A DNA stretch of 14,285 bases from CALIKW01 sp038998005 (GTDB lineage Archaea > Aenigmatarchaeota > Aenigmatarchaeia > CG10238-14 > SCSR01). Below the pieces are notes generated by a model that did not search any database, was not told where the DNA came from, and saw only the letters and a program-made list of their open reading frames with translations. The position numbers were made by a program, and so were the translations under genes. Below, in pieces: positions 6,515 through 14,141 of this stretch; the first letter of the stretch is position 1, and every line of letters begins with the position of its first letter. The DNA is taken from contig JAVZIY010000011.1 of assembly GCA_038998005.1 (NCBI GenBank), positions 1 to 14,285 on the forward strand, written 5' to 3'.

Positions 6515-6897
6515 AATCCCAAATTAGCATAGAGTTTTTGCTTCTAATCTCGGTTTTAATTTTTCTTGCTGGCGTTAGCTTTTTAGCAAGCGGAACTTTT
6601 CAAACAAATACATTTGAGGACAAGGTTTATTCGAGTGCAAGAGAAATCTGCAAGAAAATAAGTTCTGAAATAGATATAGCAATTAGAATCGGTGATGGTT
6701 ATAGAAGAGAGTTTTCTGTAGATGAAAAGCTTTTCGGGGATTTAGATTATTCGATCGAGATAGAAAATTATACTGTTAAAATTATGTGGGATGATAGGGT
6801 TTTTTCTTGTAATGTTCTTGCTGAAAATGTAAATGGGGTAGTAAAAAAAGGTAAGAATTTGATTAAAAATCAAGGTGGGGAAATATATGTGGAATAA
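6511..6897 (+). CDS. Type IV pilin-like protein with class III signal peptide (2 of 5)
   Basis: A 128-aa protein starting MKSQISIEFLLLIS, a textbook QxSxE class III motif (Q4, S6, E8) with cleavage expected after S3, followed by a hydrophobic helix to about residue 27. The C-terminal part (SCNVLAENVNGVVKKGKN, then a short Gly-rich tail) resembles the end of small archaeal pilin-like proteins, with two cysteines (in REICKK and FSCNV) that could pair outside the cell. It is coupled upstream by a 4-bp overlap and downstream by an 11-bp overlap with the next gene. Confidence 0.75.
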   Translation: MKSQISIEFLLLISVLIFLAGVSFLASGTFQTNTFEDKVYSSAREICKKISSEIDIAIRIGDGYRREFSVDEKLFGDLDYSIEIENYTVKIMWDDRVFSCNVLAENVNGVVKKGKNLIKNQGGEIYVE

Positions 6898-7351
6898 AGC
6901 TCAAACATTTTCCTTTGAATTTTTCATAGCATTAACAATTTTTTTAATAGGCTTTTCTCTTTTAATAATTTTCTGGAATTATACCAATATTCAAATTTAT
7001 GAGAAGAGAAGCTCAGAGGAATTAATTGATATAGCATTTTCTCTTTCACAAATATTTTTTATTGACGGATATCCAAAAGAATGGAGTTTGAATGATGTTA
7101 AGGTGATAGGTCTTGCAAGTGAAAACAGAATTAACCAGACAAAACTATATTTTTTAAGTAGCATGGGATATGAGAATGTAAGAGCTAAACTAAAAATGGA
7201 CTCAAATTTTTTCTTCAAGATTCATAATCAAACTCAAGAGTTTTATTTTTTCGGTCGCTTGCCATCAGAAGATTCAATTGTTGTTAAAATAGACAGGCTA
7301 GGCATCCTTAATTCAACACCTGTTATTATAGAAGTGGTTGTATGGAAATGA
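6887..7351 (+). CDS. Pilin-like membrane-anchored protein (3 of 5)
   Basis: A 154-aa protein with N-terminus MWNKAQTFSFEFFIALTIFL. Relative to its neighbours' QxSxE motif, the Ser and Glu (S9, E11) sit one residue further from the Gln, so processing may occur before T7 or be altered. A single hydrophobic helix (about 12-31) is followed by an extracellular domain with three N-x-S/T sequons. The ATG at 6887 is chosen over an in-frame GTG at 6875 because GGTGGGG (6874-6880) then lies at a normal ribosome-site distance. It overlaps the next gene by 10 bp. Function beyond a probable minor pilin is unknown. Confidence 0.65.
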   Translation: MWNKAQTFSFEFFIALTIFLIGFSLLIIFWNYTNIQIYEKRSSEELIDIAFSLSQIFFIDGYPKEWSLNDVKVIGLASENRINQTKLYFLSSMGYENVRAKLKMDSNFFFKIHNQTQEFYFFGRLPSEDSIVVKIDRLGILNSTPVIIEVVVWK

Positions 7352-9300
7352 AAAAGGGAATTGTTTTCAGCTTGGATGCAATAATCTCTTTAACAGTAAC
7401 AATACTTTTAATCGCAGCTCTTCTACTTCTTAGATATCAATCTTTAATCCAAGAAAAAAAATATGAGCAAATAGGTTACATAGCTTCTGATGCTCTTAAT
7501 ATCCTAGCAGAACTTAAAGTTTATGAAATAATTGAGAAGCCAACCATAAGAAATCTAATTAATTCAAAAACAATAACAGAAGAAGATTTGAATAGGACTG
7601 TTTTAGATTTAATAGGAAGCTTCTGGGGAACAAAGAACTATACCATAGCGGAAAATATAACAAGAGAAGTGCTAGAGTTCTATAATTTTTCCTGCCTAAG
7701 GTTGGATATAGGGAGTGAAATAATATATTCTTCTTGCAATGAAATTTCTGGAGAGGTTGCTGTGAGCTCGATGATAGAATCGGGATATGATGTTGGTAAG
7801 CCAATTTTTGGCTATATAGCAAGGGCTTGGGCAAGAAGAGTTAGGAAGAATACTACAGAAATTATACCATTCTTGCCAGAAGGTTCGGGATGGACCGCAA
7901 ATAAGCTTGTGGTAGAAAAAAAGTTTAGCCTACCAACAGATATAATAATTTACAATGCAACTCTTTGGGTCTCCATTCATTTTGGAACAAGTCAGAGTCA
8001 GGCAGAATTCCAGAATCTGAAAATTAATGAACAACAGAAAAAGAACAATGTCGTTTGGGTTTATAAGGAAGAGTTGTATCAAGGAACTGAAATAACGACA
8101 GCTGCTTATGGATATGTTGATATAACTAATGAAATACTCCCAGGAAACAATACAATTTCCTTGGAAATAGGAACGCCAAACTATCATTCTCATATCCATC
8201 CTGGAATGCGATTAGTTGTTACTTATTCTTTATCTCAGGAAAGTAGAGAAGGTGAAAGAGTTTTCAGTAAAAGATATTATTTTGACGATGTGGAAGGATA
8301 TACTGGTTCATGGGCGACAGCTTCTTTCTTCGTACCGGAAAATGCAAAAAATGTTAGTGCAAGACTTCACTTAAACTTAAAAAATGTAGAAGATACTTTT
8401 GATAGGTATGGAAGAAATTCAAGTGATATTTTAATATATATCAATTCTAAATACCTTTTTTTCAAGGATGGTTATTGCTCTGATGATGAGACATGTTATC
8501 CTTCATGCACGTGGAAGAGATGGCCTTATGAATATGATTGTAATATAAGAGGGACAAAAAATATAGAACTAGATTTTAACATAACAAATGTTTCTATAAA
8601 TGGAACTAATGTAGTTAGTGTTTATTTAAATTGCTATAGTGATAGACATTGGGGTGATAAAAGTAGCAAAATTTATTCTGACCCTATAAATGATCCTGGA
8701 AATTCTTCTTATATAGAGGTTTATTATGAGCTGGACGAGCCTGCTTATGGTTATGGAGAAATTGATATCACAAGAGAAATTATTTATGGTGGAAGACATT
8801 CAAACCCAAAAGAGTTCAATTTTACTTTGCCCCAATCTCAAGCAGACCTGTTAAACACATTCACTCACATAGCGCAAGGCTTTAGTAGCATGCTGAATGT
8901 TTCGGCAAGGAGTGATACAAGTAATTGGATAAGTGTTTTTACTTCCCCCTCTGTAAGGGCGATTCCCGCATCCATATTTATCGAGCCAAAAATTTTCTCG
9001 CCAGGTTATAATCATATTAGAGTCGTGGACTTTCAGCCAGGTGGCTCCCTAAGTACAACTAACTTGATATTGAACTACAGTTCTTTTGAATACTCCTATT
9101 TAGTAAAAGCTCTAGTTGGATACGGAAGTGTTTTCAATACCTCCCAAGAAGCCGTGGAAGATGCTATTCAAAGACTTGTACAACAAGTTGGAGCTGAAGG
9201 AATTTCAGTAGAGGATATAGCAATAGAAAACAAAACTGTCCAAGGTATAAGATATTTATGGGGACCTAGTTTGTTTAAAATTCTGGCGTGGGAAAGATGA
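7342..9300 (+). CDS. Large 652-aa secreted protein with pilin-type N-terminal anchor (4 of 5)
   Basis: The N-terminus MEMKKGIVFSLDAIISL plus a hydrophobic helix to about residue 31 resembles the pilin-like leaders of the neighbouring genes (KGI-V-FSLD, with Asp where Glu is usual). The remaining roughly 620 residues are extracellular, rich in beta-strand patterns and N-x-S/T sequons. Two segments ending in AYGYVDITNEI and AYGYGEIDITREI suggest two related beta-sandwich domains. A cysteine-rich loop (YCSDDETCYPSCTW, then YDCN) and further cysteines suggest disulfides. A final segment (about 590-652) is helical and ends FKILAWER. ATG 7342 overlaps the previous stop; ATG 7348 is an alternative. 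No enzyme motif was recognised. Its size and place in a pilin operon suggest a pilus-tip or adhesin-like subunit, but this is inference. Confidence 0.6.
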   Translation: MEMKKGIVFSLDAIISLTVTILLIAALLLLRYQSLIQEKKYEQIGYIASDALNILAELKVYEIIEKPTIRNLINSKTITEEDLNRTVLDLIGSFWGTKNYTIAENITREVLEFYNFSCLRLDIGSEIIYSSCNEISGEVAVSSMIESGYDVGKPIFGYIARAWARRVRKNTTEIIPFLPEGSGWTANKLVVEKKFSLPTDIIIYNATLWVSIHFGTSQSQAEFQNLKINEQQKKNNVVWVYKEELYQGTEITTAAYGYVDITNEILPGNNTISLEIGTPNYHSHIHPGMRLVVTYSLSQESREGERVFSKRYYFDDVEGYTGSWATASFFVPENAKNVSARLHLNLKNVEDTFDRYGRNSSDILIYINSKYLFFKDGYCSDDETCYPSCTWKRWPYEYDCNIRGTKNIELDFNITNVSINGTNVVSVYLNCYSDRHWGDKSSKIYSDPINDPGNSSYIEVYYELDEPAYGYGEIDITREIIYGGRHSNPKEFNFTLPQSQADLLNTFTHIAQGFSSMLNVSARSDTSNWISVFTSPSVRAIPASIFIEPKIFSPGYNHIRVVDFQPGGSLSTTNLILNYSSFEYSYLVKALVGYGSVFNTSQEAVEDAIQRLVQQVGAEGISVEDIAIENKTVQGIRYLWGPSLFKILAWER

Positions 9301-10556
9301 AAGGCATAATGTTTTCAGTAATAACAATCGTTCTTGCTGGAGCAATACTTGTCGGAGTAATATACCATTCTGTTTTAATTTCTAGTCACAGAGAAAGGCT
9401 TTTGGTGGAGATAAGAACTAGTGAAATGTATAATTTGTATAAAAGTGTTTTGAGAGATTTTGATAAGGCAATAGATGTCATAGCACCAAGAGCAATTTCT
9501 TCTGCAATAGGTTATGTTGTTACTAATGGAATAGGCTTGGACGAAGCAGATAAAAGACTTGAAGAACTTATTATGAACGGTACACTCTACGGAGTTCAAG
9601 AACCATTATTAGAGGATACTACTCTTCCAGAATGGGCTAGGGGGGTTGAAGCTCTAAGTTTCCAAAGGGGTTTTATTCTTGATATAGATATCAATAGTTA
9701 TGAAATTAGACCTTTTGATAGTTGGAATTTAGTATTAGAAGCAAACTTGACGATAAATATTACAGAAAAGGATGGCGTAGCATCGTTAATTAAAAATGTT
9801 ACCAAAGTAAAATTAATTCCTATAATAGGTTTTGAAGATCCTATTTACCCTTTGAAAACTCTTGGAAGAGCGACAAGCGTAATTGTAAGAAGCCCATTTT
9901 ACCAAAACTTCACTCAAAATTTAGCTTCAGGAAATAATGGCAACAATTATTTTTATGGTGAGTCAATAATTTTACCAAAAGATTCTATTTCAAGTTTTCC
10001 GATAAATAAATCAAAAATTTTAATAATTGATGATGTTTCTGGGATAAAACCTTCGGTAGAGCAAAAATTTGGTGCAGTGGTTTGCGAATGTAGCGAAACT
10101 TTTTCCATACCTTTTGTTTCTAGCGTTGAAAATGCAATGCAAATACTTCCAAATAACACTAAATTGTTAGTCGATGGGGATAATAAAAAAATTTGGTTTA
10201 TAGAAAACTTGAAAGAGCATTTAAAAAATTCTTACTACATTCCAAGCGAAAAAGGAGCGAGCTTTTTGGATAGATTAGAGGGAAAGCTTGAGGTTCAAGA
10301 TAAATACAAGCAGAAAAGCGATAGAATAATAGGAATTGAAAGTTTGGTAAATAAGTATTACTTAAGGACTTTGGATTTGGCAATAGATAGCGAGAAAAGC
10401 AATGTTGATCATTTATATTTTTCAGAAGACTCTCATCAAGGGAGTGCTGTGAAAGGATTTTATTTAGAAGGTTTTGGTTATGAGCTTAGAATAGATTCTG
10501 AAGCTTGCGGGAATTTAAATCATACTGAAATATATGGTGTTCATGAATTAACATAG
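9297..10556 (+). CDS. Pilin-like membrane-anchored protein, 419 aa (5 of 5)
   Basis: It starts MKGIMFSVITIVLAG, sharing the KGI-x-FS leader with the upstream 652-aa protein, followed by one hydrophobic helix to about residue 28. A long helical, Arg/Lys/Glu-rich stretch (about 32-110) follows, then an extracellular mixed domain with several sequons and a short cysteine pair (VVCECSE). The ATG at 9297 overlaps the previous TGA in ATGA, so translation is coupled; an in-frame GTG at 9288 is a weaker alternative. No known enzyme family was recognised. It is probably an accessory subunit working with the previous gene. A nested hairpin begins at its stop codon. Confidence 0.6.
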   Translation: MKGIMFSVITIVLAGAILVGVIYHSVLISSHRERLLVEIRTSEMYNLYKSVLRDFDKAIDVIAPRAISSAIGYVVTNGIGLDEADKRLEELIMNGTLYGVQEPLLEDTTLPEWARGVEALSFQRGFILDIDINSYEIRPFDSWNLVLEANLTINITEKDGVASLIKNVTKVKLIPIIGFEDPIYPLKTLGRATSVIVRSPFYQNFTQNLASGNNGNNYFYGESIILPKDSISSFPINKSKILIIDDVSGIKPSVEQKFGAVVCECSETFSIPFVSSVENAMQILPNNTKLLVDGDNKKIWFIENLKEHLKNSYYIPSEKGASFLDRLEGKLEVQDKYKQKSDRIIGIESLVNKYYLRTLDLAIDSEKSNVDHLYFSEDSHQGSAVKGFYLEGFGYELRIDSEACGNLNHTEIYGVHELT

Positions 10557-10623
10557 CTCTTTTCTTTTTCCCCATTTCGAAAATAAAAACACATATTTTT
10601 CGAGTAACTCTAAAAGAAAGAGC
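10556..10623 (+). terminator. Nested hairpin after the pilin-like cluster (possible terminator)
   Basis: GCTCTTT-T-CTTTT (10556-10568) pairs with AAAAGAAAGAGC (10612-10623): 12 bp with a single bulged T. Inside the loop, CGAAAA (10578-10583) pairs with TTTTCG (10597-10602). The outer stem begins at the last base of the stop codon. The T-rich 5' arm alone could also act as an archaeal oligo-T terminator. The rest of the convergent gap (10624-10688) holds only AT-rich sequence, including TTAATTTTTTTATTATAA read on the minus strand just past the end of the surface-protein gene, a likely terminator for that gene. No tRNA was found. Confidence 0.4.
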
Positions 10624-10688
10624 ATCTAGGTAATTCTTTTATTCTTTTGGTGCGAAACCTTGGGTCTAATCAATTTATAATAAAAAAA

Positions 10689-12080
10689 TTAATGAACACA
10701 TACAGCATATACAAAAGGAGTTATAGCACCATTGCATATTACATACCAACCTATCCATCCTGATGGGCCAAGAAGAGGAAAACTATGAGAAATACTATTT
10801 CCTGCGCAATAACCTCCACCAGAAATAGCATACCATCCACTTGGACAAGTTAAATATTTCTCATTTGACCCGGAGGAACCACAATTACCACCTGCCGGAC
10901 CTACGTAATTAGGGCTACAAGATGCTTGATGAATTTCTGTTACAGAAGTTAACCTAATCACGCCTGAATCTTGTTTTAGCATAGTCGTATAATATGAACC
11001 ATCTTGACCATCTAATAAATCTGCATTTAGATTGTTCACTAAAGTATTTGAATTTACAACAAGTGGTGGAGTACCACTAGTTACAGTTGAAATTAATTGT
11101 TGGTTAGTTCTTATACTTCCATTAACATCCAATTTTGCCCCTGGACTTGTAGTCCCGATGCCAATTTTAGTACCATCATTGTATAAATTATTTGTAGCAA
11201 CCCAATTCGTCCCATCATGCCATAGAGTTTGGCCAAAGCTTCCTGTAGGTAATTCTCCAACGTCATCCACTTCACAAACAACCGTACCATCTTCATTAAT
11301 TATTCTTATAGACGAGCCAGCATCACATATCCCATTTACTCTTCTTTGTAAGTAAGAAGTATTAGCTGACAATGTAACATCTCCATAACATCCACCTCCT
11401 AAAAGACCTGCTCCAGCATATACTCCAGTAATATCTCCGACAGGCCAAGAACTTCTACAATCATTACTTAAACATAATCCTGTAGAATTAATCCATTCAG
11501 CACTTATATTTCTTACCCATAAGTTTCCTCTTGAGTTAAGCTTATTGGACCAAATTTGCAAAGCACTTCCATTAACTACTATAGTACCATAATCTGTTGT
11601 TGTATTTATTTGAATAGCATAATCAACACCAGATGGCAGAGAGAAAATTAGTCCACCAGTCATTTTATCTCCAGTCTCATTCACCCAAACATCTTGTATA
11701 TTACCCATCCCTCCATAAATTGAAATAAAAGAATAAGGAGCAGCAGTTAAATTATACCTTGGTCGTAATATTTCATTATTTATTAAAATTTCAAGATAGT
11801 ATGAAATGTTAAAATCCAAACTTATCGGCCCAATTTCTGTTGAAAAAATTCCATTATTAACTCTAACGTTCTTGACTTGTGACCAAAGAAGCGAACCTCC
11901 CTCAAGAGAATCATATATACTAAAATTAAAAATGTAAACTCCTGTCAAAGGATTTCTGTTCGCATCAGTTAACCATCCTTGGATAGTTATTTTTCCCCTT
12001 TCATCTTGTGCTTTTACAAACGAAATTAAAACCAAAGAAGATACAGCTAAAACCAAAAAAATTGAATTTTTATTATTCAT
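10689..12080 (-). CDS. Secreted surface protein with tail-fibre-like modules
   Basis: A 463-aa exported protein with a Sec signal peptide (1-24, cut predicted after FVKA). The mature part has an N-terminal module (ITIQGWLTDANRNPLTGVY, then W-S-Q-V and NGIFSTEIG, about 30-84) and GDITGVYAGAGLLGGG (215-230). These are followed by LWHDGTNWV and IGIGTTSPGAKLDVNGS (306-322), NADLLDGQDGSYY (352-364) and a Cys-rich C-terminal domain (about 388-463, with CPSGWYAISGGG). The wording of these modules is typical of bacterial surface, phage tail-fibre and peptidase-decorated proteins. It is probably an adhesin or appendage-like protein. ATG 12080 overlaps the stop of the regulator gene (ATGA), so the two are co-translated. 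The module set and Gly/Thr/Asn/Ser-rich composition differ from neighbouring genes, suggesting acquisition from bacteria or viruses. Confidence 0.75.
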   Translation of the reverse strand: MNNKNSIFLVLAVSSLVLISFVKAQDERGKITIQGWLTDANRNPLTGVYIFNFSIYDSLEGGSLLWSQVKNVRVNNGIFSTEIGPISLDFNISYYLEILINNEILRPRYNLTAAPYSFISIYGGMGNIQDVWVNETGDKMTGGLIFSLPSGVDYAIQINTTTDYGTIVVNGSALQIWSNKLNSRGNLWVRNISAEWINSTGLCLSNDCRSSWPVGDITGVYAGAGLLGGGCYGDVTLSANTSYLQRRVNGICDAGSSIRIINEDGTVVCEVDDVGELPTGSFGQTLWHDGTNWVATNNLYNDGTKIGIGTTSPGAKLDVNGSIRTNQQLISTVTSGTPPLVVNSNTLVNNLNADLLDGQDGSYYTTMLKQDSGVIRLTSVTEIHQASCSPNYVGPAGGNCGSSGSNEKYLTCPSGWYAISGGGYCAGNSISHSFPLLGPSGWIGWYVICNGAITPFVYAVCVH

Positions 12081-12274
12081 CTCATCCTCACCATTTTCAT
12101 ATCTCCTACTTTTTCAACTCTAATCTTTTTCTCTGCCTCTAAAATATGGATAAACTTAGAAGCTGTCTGATGAGAAACTCCAATTTTCCTTGCTATCTTA
12201 GAAATATATAATCCATTATCAGAATTTTTAATAATTTCCAAAATTTTTCCTTCTATTTCTTCTTTCTTATACAT
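12077..12274 (-). CDS. Small winged helix-turn-helix transcriptional regulator
   Basis: A 65-aa single-domain protein. Helices ILEIIKNSDNGLYISKIARKIG and VSHQTASKFIHILEAEKKI form a helix-turn-helix, followed by the wing RVEKVGDMKMV, a compact MarR/Lrp-like DNA-binding fold without a ligand domain. It lies first in a two-gene minus-strand operon, and its TGA overlaps the ATG of the surface-protein gene, so it most likely controls that gene and itself. The start is ATG 12274; the AT-rich upstream sequence shows no Shine-Dalgarno, consistent with a leaderless message. The regulatory target is inferred from position only. Confidence 0.75.
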   Translation of the reverse strand: MYKKEEIEGKILEIIKNSDNGLYISKIARKIGVSHQTASKFIHILEAEKKIRVEKVGDMKMVRMR

Positions 12275-12390
12275 GATAATTAATTGTTAAAATTAATATT
12301 TAAATTTAACGTTTAATCTTTAAATCTAATTTTAAAAATTAATAAAAAAATTTTACCAAGCCTTTTATCAAAGAAAATTAAATTTAAATT
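12275..12390. promoter_or_regulatory. Divergent promoter region between regulator and anchored exoprotein
   Basis: 116 bp, almost entirely A and T. On the minus strand, TTTAAATATTAA (near 12293-12304) is placed correctly for a TATA box of the regulator gene. On the plus strand, AT-rich tracts near 12331-12350 could serve the gene at 12391. TTAACGTTTAA (12306-12316), centred on the palindrome AACGTT, is a possible operator for the adjacent regulator, but it is short and unproven. Confidence 0.4.
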
Positions 12391-13131
12391 ATGAGAAAGC
12401 TCCCCATTTTCTTATCCCTAATTTTCCTAATCTTATTTTTCTTCATCCTATCCTCTTTTCTTAAAAAGCCAGTTTTAGAACTACCAAAAATAAACCAAGG
12501 CATGAATGAATCTAAAGGGAATGAGAATTATTCTAAAAAAATACCTGAGCCGCCTGAAGAAGGTTTAGAGAAAGGGGAAAAAGGCGAGGAAAAAAGTGAA
12601 GAAATTCATCCTTCCAATATCTCAGAAGGATATAACATTTCAGTTAAACCACATCTTGAAATTTTTGACATTTGTTCTGGCAAACTAGAAGCAGGTTCAA
12701 CATTGGGGGAAGGAGGAGTTAAAGTTTGCTATAATGACTTGCCTCCTTACTACATAGTATTAGAAGAGCATGACTTTCAACTTAATACAAGCTTTTATGG
12801 TGGAAAGGGATTCAATGAAACTTATAATTTTTCCCAACCTACAGAAATTTTCAGATTTTTTATTCAAGACCTTCTAACAGTTCCTGGATGGGAAAGTGTT
12901 GAAATGTTTGGTGATCTTAAAAACTATTTTTCCTTAGGAGATTATGCTTTAAACTATATATGGGAACCTGGGCCTGAGGGAAATCTTACAGTCACGAAAC
13001 AAATCATAAGTGTTCCTTTGATAGCTTATCCAGGAATAGCAAAAACTCAGGAGTGGACTTCGCTTGAATTTTATCTTAAAGCTAAAGAAGACTTATACTA
13101 TATAGGAAAGCTTTGGTTTTTTGTAGTATAA
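12391..13131 (+). CDS. Membrane-anchored extracellular protein of unknown function
   Basis: A 246-aa protein. Residues 5-24 are a hydrophobic N-terminal segment with basic flanks (MRKLP..., then FLKK) and no lipobox cysteine, so it is probably an uncleaved anchor with the C-terminus outside. Residues about 35-78 are a low-complexity Glu/Lys/Pro/Gly linker. The domain at about 85-246 contains only two cysteines close together (C95 and C113, likely a disulfide), several N-x-S/T sequons and aromatic-rich beta-strand patterns ending LYYIGKLWFFVV. I do not recognise the family. It has its own promoter region, divergent from the regulator, and lies 38 bp before the CBS gene, so the two may be co-transcribed. 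Confidence 0.6.
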   Translation: MRKLPIFLSLIFLILFFFILSSFLKKPVLELPKINQGMNESKGNENYSKKIPEPPEEGLEKGEKGEEKSEEIHPSNISEGYNISVKPHLEIFDICSGKLEAGSTLGEGGVKVCYNDLPPYYIVLEEHDFQLNTSFYGGKGFNETYNFSQPTEIFRFFIQDLLTVPGWESVEMFGDLKNYFSLGDYALNYIWEPGPEGNLTVTKQIISVPLIAYPGIAKTQEWTSLEFYLKAKEDLYYIGKLWFFVV

Positions 13132-13169
13132 CATTAATTACCCTAAAACAAATTATTTTATAGGGAGAT

Positions 13170-14141
13170 ATGCCAAAGCCACCTAAATCTGGTTTTAAAA
13201 AAGAAAAAAAGCCTAAAGGGCTTAAAGAGCTTGAGGAACTTGAAAGAGTTATCTTCAAGAAAAGAAAAAAGTTGAAAAAGAAAATTAAATCCAAAAAGTT
13301 GGTTAGAAAGAAGATGAAGAAAGAAGCTAAGAAAGTAGTAGAAAAGAAACCGATTAAAAAATTAACTAGAAAAATAGGAATAAAGCCTATGGGGGAAAAA
13401 ATAGAAAAGGAGTTAATTAAAAAACCAATAGAAAGGGAGTCAGTTAGAAAGGAAGTAGAAAAGAAAAAAGTTGAAAAAGAAAAAGTAAGGGAAAGCTTAG
13501 TTGAGGAAATAATGACGAGAAATGTGATAAAAGTTAAGCCAGATGATAATTTAAGCTACATAGTTCAACTTTTGGCAGAAAAAAACATTTCAGGCTTGCC
13601 TGTTGTTGAAGGAAATAAATTTGTTGGTGTAATTAGCGAATCTGATATAATTAAAATTCTCGGCTCAAAAAGTATTTTAGAGCTTGACACCTTAGGCTTG
13701 AAAAAACTTAAATATATAAAAGTCAGCGAGGCTATGAATAAAAAGCCAATAGCAATATATGAAAAAGCAAAAGTCTCTAGAGCAGCTGATTTGATGAATA
13801 AGTATGATATCTCAAGGCTTCCTGTTATAAACGAAAGTGGGGAATTGGTTGGAATTGTCACTAAGAAGGATATAATTAAAGGTATTTCAAAAGATTTTTT
13901 AGTTAGAGTTATAAAAGAGCCTGAAAAGCAATTGGAGTTTGTTGAAACTTACTTGGACGAGATATTAAAAATTGTGGAAAGAGAAGGTTCTGTAAGTATA
14001 GATGAAATCAGGAAAAGGTTAGAAATTCCTGAAAATAAAATAGAAGAGTGGGGAAAAGTTTTAGAAAAACATAATTTGATTGAGGTTTATTATCCTCCTG
14101 TTGGGAAGCCTGTTTTTAGGAAAAAAGAGGTAAAAATTTGA
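13170..14141 (+). CDS. Lys-rich N-terminus, CBS-domain pair and winged-helix protein
   Basis: A 323-aa cytoplasmic protein. Residues 1-108 are extremely Lys/Glu-rich and probably a basic helix or coiled coil. Residues about 110-168 and 184-242 are two CBS motifs, with the signatures IMTRNVIKVKPDD, SGLPVVEGNKFVGVIS, ISRLPVINESGELVGIVTKKDI; such pairs form a Bateman module that binds adenine nucleotides. Residues about 258-320 look like a winged helix (SIDEIRKRLEIPENKI, then LIEVYYPPVGKPVF). A GGGAG at 13163-13167 precedes the ATG. Its TGA overlaps the TTG start of the downstream ATPase-like gene in TTGA, so it is translationally coupled and may sense energy state for that system. No catalytic domain (for example IMP dehydrogenase) is attached. 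The function is inferred. Confidence 0.8.
   Translation: MPKPPKSGFKKEKKPKGLKELEELERVIFKKRKKLKKKIKSKKLVRKKMKKEAKKVVEKKPIKKLTRKIGIKPMGEKIEKELIKKPIERESVRKEVEKKKVEKEKVRESLVEEIMTRNVIKVKPDDNLSYIVQLLAEKNISGLPVVEGNKFVGVISESDIIKILGSKSILELDTLGLKKLKYIKVSEAMNKKPIAIYEKAKVSRAADLMNKYDISRLPVINESGELVGIVTKKDIIKGISKDFLVRVIKEPEKQLEFVETYLDEILKIVEREGSVSIDEIRKRLEIPENKIEEWGKVLEKHNLIEVYYPPVGKPVFRKKEVKI

Noticed and set aside
10624..10688. Possible tRNA T-arm in the text GGTGCGAAACC
   Set aside because: No acceptor stem, anticodon arm or D arm can be formed around it.
11032..11355. Plus-strand open frame of 107 codons opposite the surface-protein gene
   Set aside because: Shadow of the minus-strand gene, whose signal peptide and conserved modules are clear.
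12391..13131. Lipoprotein
   Set aside because: No cysteine follows the hydrophobic N-terminal segment, so an uncleaved membrane anchor is more likely.
13170..14141. IMP dehydrogenase or a CBS-containing transporter
   Set aside because: No catalytic barrel and no membrane segments; only the CBS pair, a basic tail and a winged-helix-like end.
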